NCBI GenBank assembly: GCA_022791775.1
Contig: JAAVZT010000031.1
Span: 1 to 54,392, forward strand
DNA: 54,392 nt
Origin: Bacilli bacterium
GTDB taxonomy: Bacteria; Bacillota_I; Bacilli_A; RF39; UBA660
Reading direction: 5' to 3'
In this document: piece by piece, positions 25,554 through 33,144 of the stretch
Position numbering within the stretch: position 1 is the first letter of the stretch
Layout of the letters: every line of letters begins with the position of its first letter
The notes under the pieces: model-generated
What the model was told of the DNA's origin: nothing
The model's database searches: none
Seen by the model: the letters and a program-made list of their open reading frames with translations, nothing else
Program-made: the position numbers and the translations under genes

Positions 25554-27678
25554 AATGTTAAATGAAATCATGAATATAATTGCCCCTTATATGAATCAAG
25601 AAGAAATGGATTTCATTCAAAAAAGCTATCGATATGCTGAAGAAAAATATCAAGGCCTTTTTCGGTTGAATGGGGAAACTTTGTTGTCACATGGGGTAGA
25701 AGTTGCCCGCATTTTAACGAATTTACATGTAGATGCTGTGACGATTGCATCGGCTTTTCTTCATGAAGTAATGAGAAAATGTCAGGTTACTAATGAGGAG
25801 ATTCAAGAAGAATTTGGACAAGATGTAGCTAAAATTGTTTCTTCTCTTAGTAAAATAAATCAATTAGAATTGGGTGATGATCGAAAGTCTAGTGCTTTGT
25901 ATTTGCGAAATGTATTAGTTGGTATGGCTGAAGATGTCCGAGTTTTGTTTTTAAAGTTGGCGGATCGCTTGCATAATTTACGAACCATTGATGTCTTAGA
26001 TGAGGAAAAGCAAAAACAAAATGCGAAAGAAACTATGGAAGTATTGGTACCAATTGCGCATCGTTTAGGAATTAATTCAATAAAAAGTGAACTAGAGAAT
26101 TTGTCATTAAAATGCTTAAAACCAGATGTTTATTCTGATATTTTAGAACGATTGAATGCTTCTTCTAATGCTCTTCAGGATGTACTTTTGGAAATGCAAG
26201 AAGAAATAAGTGAGCTTTTATTAGAACAAGGAATCGAATTTTATATTAAAAGTCGTGTAAAAAGTGTTTATAGTATTTATAATAAACTAAATCATGGCAA
26301 GAAATGGAGTAATATTTATGATATTTTAGCACTTCGAGTCATTGTGACAAAGGTAAGTGATTGTTATACGGCTTTGGGACTTATTCATGCTAAATATCGG
26401 CCTATTCCAGGACGATTTAAAGATTATATTGCCATGCCAAAAGAAAATATGTATCAAAGTTTACATACAGGTGTATTTGGAAGAGAAGGTCATCCTTTTG
26501 AGGTCCAAATTAGAACGGAAGAAATGGATGAAATTGCGGAAAAAGGAATTGCTTCTCACTGGTCTTATAAAGAGAAAGGAACCAAGAATGTTCAAAATAT
26601 GATGGAACAAAAATTGGAAGTTTTTCGAAATATATTAGAAACACAAAAAGCAGAAAATGATGTGGAATTTGCTCATGCTGTTCAAAATGAATTTTTAAGT
26701 GGTTTTATTTATGTATTTACTCCAAAAGGAGATGTTGTAGAGCTTCCAAAAGGATCTACACCGATTGATTTTGCATATCGCATTCATTCAGATTTAGGAG
26801 ATCACCTGGCTTCTGCTATTGTAAATGATACCATTGTGCCTTTAAATTATGAATTAGGAGATCAAGATATTGTTTCGATTCGAACCAATTTAAATAATAC
26901 TCCTAAAAAAGAATGGTTAAATATTGTTAAAACTAATCATGCCAAAAATAAAATTAAATCTTATTTTAGTAAACAAGATCGAGAATTTTATATTAGCAAA
27001 GGGAAAGAAATTTTAGAAAAAGAGCTTCGAAAACGAAAATTATCTTTCGATGAAGTACTAGGTGAAAAACCCTTAAAAAAGATTTTACAGGAATTAAAGT
27101 TAAAAGATCTTACAGATGTTTATTTAGCTATAGGGGCTTTACGTTATACAGCTTCTTCTATAATTCATTTGGTAACCCAAGAAAAGCCCGTAGATGATAT
27201 GATGTTAGAGCGTGTAAAAGAAAATCGTCTTCTTCCAAAAAGAAATGATGCGAGTCCATTTATTGTGGCTGGGTTTGAGGATATTTTAGTTCATTTAGCT
27301 AATTGTTGTCATCCTGTTTGTGGGGATGATATTGTTGGATATATTACAAAAGGAGAAGGAATTCGGGTCCATTTAAAAAAATGTCCGAACATGGTAAAGC
27401 TTAGAGAACGTTTGATTGAGGTAAATTGGAATTATGAAAAAGAGGGAAATTATTTGGTTGAAATTGTTGTAGAAGTAGAATTGGGAAATTATGATTTTTC
27501 TTTGTTGATGACTAAAGCTACGACTTGTGGAGTATTTATAGAAGGAATGAAAACCAAAGAAAAAGATTCTTTTTTCTGTTATGAGCTTTTGCTACGAGTT
27601 AAAAATAAACTAGAATTAGAGCATTTTATGGGAGTTTTAGAAATGCTTTCTTTTGTAAAGGATGTGTACCGAAAATGA
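25546..27678 (+). CDS. rel: RelA/SpoT-family (p)ppGpp synthetase with degenerate hydrolase motif
   Basis: 710 residues with the full long-RSH order: HD-like hydrolase region (~1-190), synthetase (~230-370, YRPIPGRFKDYIAMPKENMY, EVQIRT), TGS (~400-460, KGSTPIDFAYRIHSDLG), zinc-finger region (LANCCHPVCGDDIVGY), ACT. The hydrolase motif HDxxEDT reads HEVMRKC: His73 is kept, but the ED pair is Arg77-Lys78. The metal-binding Asp140 (LKLADRLHN) remains. Synthetase residues look intact, so a synthesis-only enzyme is predicted. Overlaps dtd by ATGA. Confidence 0.95.
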   Translation: MNKMLNEIMNIIAPYMNQEEMDFIQKSYRYAEEKYQGLFRLNGETLLSHGVEVARILTNLHVDAVTIASAFLHEVMRKCQVTNEEIQEEFGQDVAKIVSSLSKINQLELGDDRKSSALYLRNVLVGMAEDVRVLFLKLADRLHNLRTIDVLDEEKQKQNAKETMEVLVPIAHRLGINSIKSELENLSLKCLKPDVYSDILERLNASSNALQDVLLEMQEEISELLLEQGIEFYIKSRVKSVYSIYNKLNHGKKWSNIYDILALRVIVTKVSDCYTALGLIHAKYRPIPGRFKDYIAMPKENMYQSLHTGVFGREGHPFEVQIRTEEMDEIAEKGIASHWSYKEKGTKNVQNMMEQKLEVFRNILETQKAENDVEFAHAVQNEFLSGFIYVFTPKGDVVELPKGSTPIDFAYRIHSDLGDHLASAIVNDTIVPLNYELGDQDIVSIRTNLNNTPKKEWLNIVKTNHAKNKIKSYFSKQDREFYISKGKEILEKELRKRKLSFDEVLGEKPLKKILQELKLKDLTDVYLAIGALRYTASSIIHLVTQEKPVDDMMLERVKENRLLPKRNDASPFIVAGFEDILVHLANCCHPVCGDDIVGYITKGEGIRVHLKKCPNMVKLRERLIEVNWNYEKEGNYLVEIVVEVELGNYDFSLLMTKATTCGVFIEGMKTKEKDSFFCYELLLRVKNKLELEHFMGVLEMLSFVKDVYRK

Positions 27679-28106
27679 AAATTTGTGTGCAAAGATGTAG
27701 TTATGGTTCTGTTTTATGTGATGGAGTAAAGCGGGAGATCCAACATGGATTCGTTGTTTTTGTTGGCTTTACGAAGAATGATACTTTAGAACAAATTACG
27801 TATTTAGCCAAAAAGGTGGTAAATTTACGTATTTTTCCCGATGCAAATGGTGTTATGAATCAGAGTCTTTTAGATGTCGGTGGTTCGATTTTATCGATTA
27901 GTCAATTTACTTTGTATGCAGATACGAAAAAAGGAAATCGCCCCTCTTATCAGCAAGCACTAAATAGTGAAGAAGCCCAAAAACTATACCGATTATGGAA
28001 TGATGAGATTCGAAAATATGTTCCACTTGAAATTGGTTTTTTTGGGGAAGATATGAAAGTAGAGATTCATAATGAAGGACCTACTACGATACTTTTGGAA
28101 CGCTAA
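27675..28106 (+). CDS. dtd: D-aminoacyl-tRNA deacylase
   Basis: 143 residues. SQFTLYA (SQxT motif) and NEGPTTI (NxGP-T cross-subunit Gly-cisPro motif) identify DTD, which hydrolyses D-aminoacyl- and Gly-tRNA-Ala mischarged species. ATGA overlap with rel, the conserved rel-dtd pair of Firmicutes. Confidence 0.96.
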   Translation: MKICVQRCSYGSVLCDGVKREIQHGFVVFVGFTKNDTLEQITYLAKKVVNLRIFPDANGVMNQSLLDVGGSILSISQFTLYADTKKGNRPSYQQALNSEEAQKLYRLWNDEIRKYVPLEIGFFGEDMKVEIHNEGPTTILLER

Positions 28107-28134
28107 AGTTTTTGGTTTAACTTACGAAAAAGAA

Positions 28135-28163
28135 TTGATTAATGCTTTGTTCTTTGTTAAAAT
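28135..28163 (+). promoter_or_regulatory. Promoter of sepF
   Basis: -35 TTGATT (28135-28140), 17-bp spacer, -10 TAAAAT (28158-28163). Confidence 0.55.
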
Positions 28164-28197
28164 AAATACTAGATGATAGGAAGGATATGACAGAATG

Positions 28198-28605
28198 GGA
28201 CTTAATAAGTTAAAGAAGATTTTTGCAGATGATGATGAAGATATGTTAATGGGGACAGAAGATGAGTATTATGCAGTGAGTGAGGATGATGCCTTAAAAG
28301 AAGCAGATAAAACTGGTAATAAAATGATTCTTTTAGAACCTCGGGCATATTCTGAATCACAACAGATTGCGGATCATTTAAAGAATAGAAATAGTGTAGT
28401 GGTAAATTTAAAACGAGTAACAAGTGATCAAGCAAAACGTATTATTGACTTTTTGTCAGGATGTATATATTCTATAGGGGGAAAGATGCAAAAAATCGGT
28501 GTTGGAATTTATTTGTGTACGCCAAAGAATGTAAATATTCAAGGAAAAATAAGTGATGACACTGAGAAGCAAAAAGAATCTTCTGAAGATGAGATTGAGT
28601 GGTAA
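28198..28605 (+). CDS. sepF: Cell division protein SepF
   Basis: About 135 residues. An acidic linker precedes the SepF core: MILLEPRAYSESQQIADHLKNRNSVVVNLKRV, QAKRIIDFLSGCIYSIGGKMQKIGVGIYLCTP. SepF bundles FtsZ and anchors the ring. The extreme N-terminus (MGLNKLKKIF) fits the membrane-targeting helix. Next gene is divIVA, as in many Firmicutes, though ylmG/ylmH are missing. Confidence 0.95.
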   Translation, partial: GLNKLKKIFADDDEDMLMGTEDEYYAVSEDDALKEADKTGNKMILLEPRAYSESQQIADHLKNRNSVVVNLKRVTSDQAKRIIDFLSGCIYSIGGKMQKIGVGIYLCTPKNVNIQGKISDDTEKQKESSEDEIEW

Positions 28606-28638
28606 AAAGTGATTCCTAATTGAGAATCGGGGTGAAGC

Positions 28639-29064
28639 ATGAAAAAGTTTGGAACGAGTTTTAATGGATATAATAAGTATGAAGTCAATCGATTTGTCCG
28701 AGATGTTACCAAGGAATATGAAAGTATGTTGAACAATTTAAAAGCTAGAGATCAGGAAATAGAATCTTTAAAGCAGAAATTAATTCAATATCAAAATATG
28801 GAAACAACTTTAAATCGTGCTTTATTAGTGGCTGAGGATGCGTCTGTGCAAATTAAGAAGATTGCTAGGGATGAATCAAAAGGAATTATAGATGATGCCA
28901 AACGGAATGCTTCTAGAATTGTGAATGAAGCTTTAATGCGTGCAACAAAATTAGAGCAAGATGCAGAAAATCTAAGACGACGAATTGTTTTATTTAAGAA
29001 AAAGTTTCGTCAAGCTATGGAAACTGAATTGGAAAATTTGGAAGATATTCCTGAAGACTTTTAG
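28639..29064 (+). CDS. divIVA: DivIVA family septum/pole organiser
   Basis: 141 residues. N-terminal lipid-binding domain FGTSFNGYNKYEVNRFVRDVTKEYE, then a long coiled coil (about residues 30-125). It recognises negative membrane curvature at septa and poles. GGGGTGA ribosome site; 33 nt after sepF; followed by a terminator. Confidence 0.93.
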   Translation: MKKFGTSFNGYNKYEVNRFVRDVTKEYESMLNNLKARDQEIESLKQKLIQYQNMETTLNRALLVAEDASVQIKKIARDESKGIIDDAKRNASRIVNEALMRATKLEQDAENLRRRIVLFKKKFRQAMETELENLEDIPEDF

Positions 29065-29077
29065 TAGTCTTTTTTTC
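29054..29077 (+). terminator. Rho-independent terminator after divIVA
   Basis: AAGACT/AGTCTT (29054-29059 with 29066-29071) plus T-run; overlaps the divIVA stop. Confidence 0.75.
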
Positions 29078-29114
29078 TTTTATTTGATATACTAGATTTT
29101 CGGAGGTTTTTCTT

Positions 29115-30308
29115 ATGAAATTAATAGAATTAAAACAAGAGCATGATTTACAAAAATTAAAAAATCTAAAAGGGAAGGATTATATATTTTTAAAGGTATA
29201 TGCTTCATTTGAACCTGATTTTATAGAAGCGATTGATTTAGTAAATTTTTCTGGAACGTTAGATGTTTCTTTTGAAAACAAGGATTTGAAGCCTTGCTTT
29301 GTTTATATGGAATCGAATTCATCTCGAAAATGGATTTTTCAAAATATTAATAAGGTAGATATTATTATGCCACCGAAGATAAAAACAAATATTAAATATA
29401 CGCAGTTAGAAACTGAATATCATGTGAAGTCAGAAAAAGATTTTCAAAATATTGTTTTATGTCGTCCAGTATCAGATGATCTTGTAATTTATTTGGAACA
29501 AGATCTCGTTTTAGATCGTATTTCTTGGGAAGCTTTAGCAAAATATTCGGGAAAAATCCAAATAGAAGGAAATCGGCATAAAATATATGTTTCGGATGAA
29601 AATTTCAAAAATATTTTAGAGCATTCTTCTAATATTTCGTTACAGGGATGTCAAGTGATTTTGGTAGATCAAGTCATTCGAGTTTTTGAGTATCAAGACT
29701 TGTTAGTTTTATTTTCCTTAAAAAACGGCCGAGTTGTAATAAATATTGAGAATGATTTAAGTCGTTTTGAAATGGCTTCTATTACTTTAAATCAATTTTT
29801 GGGCAGTTTAATTATTTTAGGAAATGACCATACGATTTCAAATTGTATTATTAAATCTAATTCTTATAATGCTGGATTGATCTCTTCTATTCATCCTACC
29901 AGTAATTTAGAAGTTTCTCATTTAACTTTCCAACATATTCAGATATCTTCATTACGAAGTGTGTTATATAGCGGTGTTATTTTAGGTCAAAGAGTTGTGA
30001 AATCAAATAGTACGATAAAACAAAAACATTTTATGCCTGGTCGTATTTCATTTGATAATTGTCATATCATTGGTGCTAAGATTCCAGTAGCTTTAAAGAA
30101 ATCTGGGACGTTTGTGGGACTTGGCGATGATGCAATTGATATTTGGAATTCTTCTAGTAAGCATGTTAGAACTTTTGAACAAAAGGAGATTGAGGATTGG
30201 ATAGGCCAGCTTTCATATCGTTATTTGTATCCAAGCATGTCAGAACTAGAAATATCAGAGAATACTTTGGAAAATGATGCTATTTCGGTTCGGAAAAGAG
30301 TACGTTAA
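29115..30308 (+). CDS. Unknown protein, possible right-handed beta-helix
   Basis: 397 residues, no signal peptide or membrane helix, so probably cytoplasmic. The middle (about residues 220-300) has repeated short strands with Asn and Ile/Val ladders (GSLIILGNDHTISNCIIKSN, EVSHLTFQHIQIS, RISFDNCHIIGAKIP) as in pectate-lyase-like beta-helix proteins. No catalytic motif is visible and no family recognised. Cys are few. GGAGG site before ATG 29115. Monocistronic between divIVA and sigK. Confidence 0.7.
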   Translation: MKLIELKQEHDLQKLKNLKGKDYIFLKVYASFEPDFIEAIDLVNFSGTLDVSFENKDLKPCFVYMESNSSRKWIFQNINKVDIIMPPKIKTNIKYTQLETEYHVKSEKDFQNIVLCRPVSDDLVIYLEQDLVLDRISWEALAKYSGKIQIEGNRHKIYVSDENFKNILEHSSNISLQGCQVILVDQVIRVFEYQDLLVLFSLKNGRVVINIENDLSRFEMASITLNQFLGSLIILGNDHTISNCIIKSNSYNAGLISSIHPTSNLEVSHLTFQHIQISSLRSVLYSGVILGQRVVKSNSTIKQKHFMPGRISFDNCHIIGAKIPVALKKSGTFVGLGDDAIDIWNSSSKHVRTFEQKEIEDWIGQLSYRYLYPSMSELEISENTLENDAISVRKRVR

Positions 30309-30337
30309 AAAATCATCTTTATTTAGATGATTTTTTA
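30306..30337. terminator. Bidirectional terminator between unknown gene and sigK
   Basis: AAAAAATCATC - TTTATTTA - GATGATTTTTT, nearly symmetric, serving both converging genes. Confidence 0.8.
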
Positions 30338-31024
30338 TAAATTGTTTTTACTTTTTATAAATTCTTTTAAAATTTTAGTTAAAGCTCGTTTTTCAATTCG
30401 CGAAACATAACTTCTTGAAATTCCAAGTTCTTTGGCAATTTCTTTTTGGGTTTGTTCTTTCATTAGGTTTAAGCCATAGCGTTTGGTAATGATTTCTTGT
30501 TCTCGGGTGTTTAATTTTTTTAAATAAGAATTTAATAATTCGATATTATTTTTGGTATGAAGAGAATCAGCCATATCAATATTGTTATCTTTAATGATAT
30601 CAATTAGGTTTATTTCATTTCCATCTTTATCATATCCAATAGAATCATTTAAACTGACATTATTATTATTTTTTTTGTTCCCTCGAAAATACATTAGGAT
30701 TTCATTTTCAATGCATCTTGCGACATATGTTGTGATTCGGGTTGCTTTTTCTTTGTTATAAGAGTCGACTCCTTTAATTAATCCAATGGTTCCAATGCTA
30801 ATTAAATCATCAGCATCCTGTTCTTTTGTTTCAAATTTTTTTACGATATGAGCTATTAATCGTAAATTGTGTTCAATTAAACGATTTCGACTTTCTTCAT
30901 CTCCTTGAAGCATCTTGTCAATACACCGTTCTTCTTCTTCTAAAGATAGAGGATCAGGAAAAACATTATTGGAATATGAACCCGTAAAAAATAATAAATT
31001 TTTAATTAAATTAAATAAAAACAT
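30335..31024 (-). CDS. sigK: Sporulation sigma factor SigK
   Basis: 229 residues, a complete sigma-70 factor with regions 2 and 4 (DADDLISIGTIGLIKGVDSY, ARCIENEILMYFRG, TREQEIITKRYGLN, TQKEIAKELGISRSYVSRIEKRAL). N-terminus LLFFTGSYSNNVFPDPLSLEEE matches SigK, including the hydrophobic pro-region (FLFNLIKNLLFFTG) that SpoIVFB cleaves in Bacillus. The gene is uninterrupted, so no skin-type excision is needed. Pro-SigE is the closest alternative, but the GSYxNN-FPxPL signature favours SigK. SigK drives late mother-cell gene expression. Confidence 0.88.
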   Translation of the reverse strand: MFLFNLIKNLLFFTGSYSNNVFPDPLSLEEEERCIDKMLQGDEESRNRLIEHNLRLIAHIVKKFETKEQDADDLISIGTIGLIKGVDSYNKEKATRITTYVARCIENEILMYFRGNKKNNNNVSLNDSIGYDKDGNEINLIDIIKDNNIDMADSLHTKNNIELLNSYLKKLNTREQEIITKRYGLNLMKEQTQKEIAKELGISRSYVSRIEKRALTKILKEFIKSKNNL

Positions 31025-31138
31025 ATTTCACTTCCTTATTTCATTCTATTATTTGTTGTAAAAAAAAAGAATTTTTTATTTTAAGATTTATTCTTTTTCG
31101 ACTCATGATATAATGATATTAAAGTTGGGTGATAAAAA

Positions 31139-31660
31139 ATGGATCATTTTATTCCTGATATTTATCAGAAAAGTATTTATGCGATTGATTATCAAGCGTT
31201 AAAAGAGAAGGGGATTCGTTGTTTAATATTTGATTTAACGAATACATTATGTTCTTATCAGGAACAAGTACCAAGTCAAAAATTGAAAGATTTATTTGCT
31301 TATTTAGAAAATTTGAAATTTAAAATTATTATTTTATCGAATCATAATAAAGGAAAAGTTGCTCCTTTTAAAGAAAAGCTAAATGTTGATGCATCTTATA
31401 AAAATCATAAACCATTTAAGAAAAAGTATCTTAAAATTTTAAATTTATATCATTTTGAAGTTCATGAAGTAGCAGGAATTGGAGACGAGATTCTTGTGGA
31501 TGTATTTGGAGCGAATCGGATGGGTTTTACTAGTATTTTAGTGAATCCGATTAGTCAGAAGGATGAATTTGGAACATGTTTTTTTCGTTTTTGGGAACGA
31601 ATTCTTTTGAAAAAAATGAAAAAAATGGGGATTTTGGAAAGAGGCAAGTATTATGAGTGA
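31139..31660 (+). CDS. yqeG: YqeG family HAD IIIA protein
   Basis: 173 residues. HAD motif I reads FDLTNTL: nucleophile Asp32 is kept but the second Asp (usual DLDNTL) is Thr34. Motif II IILSNH, motif III Lys in KNHKPFKKKY, motif IV GIGDEILVDVFGANRMGF. YqeG relatives are poorly defined phosphatases encoded with yqeH. Overlaps yqeH by 8 nt. Extended -10 TGATATAAT at 31106-31114. Confidence 0.88.
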   Translation: MDHFIPDIYQKSIYAIDYQALKEKGIRCLIFDLTNTLCSYQEQVPSQKLKDLFAYLENLKFKIIILSNHNKGKVAPFKEKLNVDASYKNHKPFKKKYLKILNLYHFEVHEVAGIGDEILVDVFGANRMGFTSILVNPISQKDEFGTCFFRFWERILLKKMKKMGILERGKYYE

Positions 31661-32645
31661 AAAGTGTAAGGGTTGTGGCGTTCTGTTACAATCGGTTGAT
31701 GTGAAAAAAAGGGGATATGTGAAGGAGGAAAAAAAAGAAACAGCTCTTTATTGTGAGAGATGCTATCGATTAAAGCATTATCGAGAATTGCGGTTTGATT
31801 CTTTAATGATGTCCAATGAAAATATTTTAGAGAATGCAATTTGTTTGCAGAAGCCAATTTATTTTTTTGTTGATTTTCTTCATTTAAGTGAAGAGGTTTT
31901 AAAATGGTTTTATAGAATTACAGGACCAAAGTATTTAGTGCTTTCGAAAGTAGATTTAATTCCATATTCTATTTCTTTAGAGCGGCTCGTTAAAAGAATT
32001 CAAGAACTTTATTGTATTTCAACCGATATTTTGTGTTTTAGTGTAAAAAAAGAAATGCTTTTGTTTCGCTTACGCAATCATTTAGAAGCACAAAAAGAGA
32101 AAAAAGTTTTATTTTTAGGTATGACAAATGTTGGTAAAAGTAGTGCTTTAAATGCGCTTTATCATTCTTATTTTCAAAAAGAAAGTCCTGTTTTAGTAAG
32201 TAAAATGCCCAATACCACTCAAGATTTTTTAACATTTAATATGGGAGCTGTAACTATATATGATGCTCCAGGTTTTGTTTCTTCTATTAAAATGGAATCC
32301 TGTTTGGCTTTAAAAGTTGTACCTCAAAAATATATACGTCCGATTACACTGCCGCTGAAGCTAGAGACTAGAATTTGTTTAGAGGATCTTTTATTTTTTT
32401 CACAAAATCTTTCTTCTAATCATATCACCTTTTATGGTAGTAATGATTTAGATTTAAAACGGAAATATTCTGATACAGAAGGATTTGATACAGGTATGGA
32501 TATCACCATTTTAGCTGATCATGATTTGGTTTTGCCGGGAATTGGTTTTTTTACTTTTCATAAAGATACGATTATTACTCTTTATAGAAAACAATCTTTT
32601 CCATATGAAATCCGAGCGTCATTATTCGGAGGATATAATGATTAG
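31653..32645 (+). CDS. yqeH: Ribosome biogenesis GTPase YqeH
   Basis: 330 residues, circularly permuted GTPase. N-terminal zinc finger (CKGCG...CERCYR), then G4 SKVDL, G1 GMTNVGKSS, G2 TTQDF and G3 DAPGF in permuted order, and a C-terminal domain. YqeH assists 30S assembly. Starts within yqeG and ends inside the GNAT start, so three genes are translationally coupled. The usual aroE-yhbY-nadD-yqeK followers are missing. Confidence 0.93.
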   Translation: MSEKCKGCGVLLQSVDVKKRGYVKEEKKETALYCERCYRLKHYRELRFDSLMMSNENILENAICLQKPIYFFVDFLHLSEEVLKWFYRITGPKYLVLSKVDLIPYSISLERLVKRIQELYCISTDILCFSVKKEMLLFRLRNHLEAQKEKKVLFLGMTNVGKSSALNALYHSYFQKESPVLVSKMPNTTQDFLTFNMGAVTIYDAPGFVSSIKMESCLALKVVPQKYIRPITLPLKLETRICLEDLLFFSQNLSSNHITFYGSNDLDLKRKYSDTEGFDTGMDITILADHDLVLPGIGFFTFHKDTIITLYRKQSFPYEIRASLFGGYND

Positions 32646-33144
32646 TATCCGAAAAATTCATGATTCTGAAATTTTGGCCTTTGCAAAAGTTCATTTAGAA
32701 TGTTGGAAAGAAACTTATTCTGGAATTTATGATGCCGAAGTATTTGAAGTACGAGAACAAAAGCAAATGGTACGTGTCCAGCATATTAAAGAGCAAATGA
32801 TGAAAATTGATTCTTATTTTTATTATGCTTTATTTGATGATTTTTCAGTGGTTGGAATTTTAATATTTAGTATTTTAGATGGCAAAGGGCTTATTGATGC
32901 TATTTATGTGAAACAAAATTATCAAAAGAAAGGATATGGAAAGAAAATGCTTCATCTAGTAGAGCAAACGTTTTACTCTCACGATATCCAAGAATATTTT
33001 GTTTATGTTTTAAAAATGTTGAAAGCTAATGAATTTTTTATTCATTGTGGAGGAAAATATTTCAAAAATGAATTTGTAAGTGTTCATGGAAAGGATTATA
33101 TTGAATGCGTGTATCAATTTAAGGTAGGGAGTAATTATGAGTAA
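32638..33144 (+). CDS. GNAT family N-acetyltransferase
   Basis: 168 residues. Opening MISIRKIHDSEILAFAKVHLECWKETYSGI, acetyl-CoA loop YVKQNYQKKGYGKKML (Q/RxxGxG/A), and final VLKMLKANEFFIHCGGKYF fit GNAT acetyltransferases of the RimI/PaiA-like type. ATG 32638 has CGGAGGA upstream inside yqeH; the ORF start at 32521 does not. Overlaps mutL by 8 nt. Substrate unknown. Confidence 0.85.
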   Translation: MISIRKIHDSEILAFAKVHLECWKETYSGIYDAEVFEVREQKQMVRVQHIKEQMMKIDSYFYYALFDDFSVVGILIFSILDGKGLIDAIYVKQNYQKKGYGKKMLHLVEQTFYSHDIQEYFVYVLKMLKANEFFIHCGGKYFKNEFVSVHGKDYIECVYQFKVGSNYE

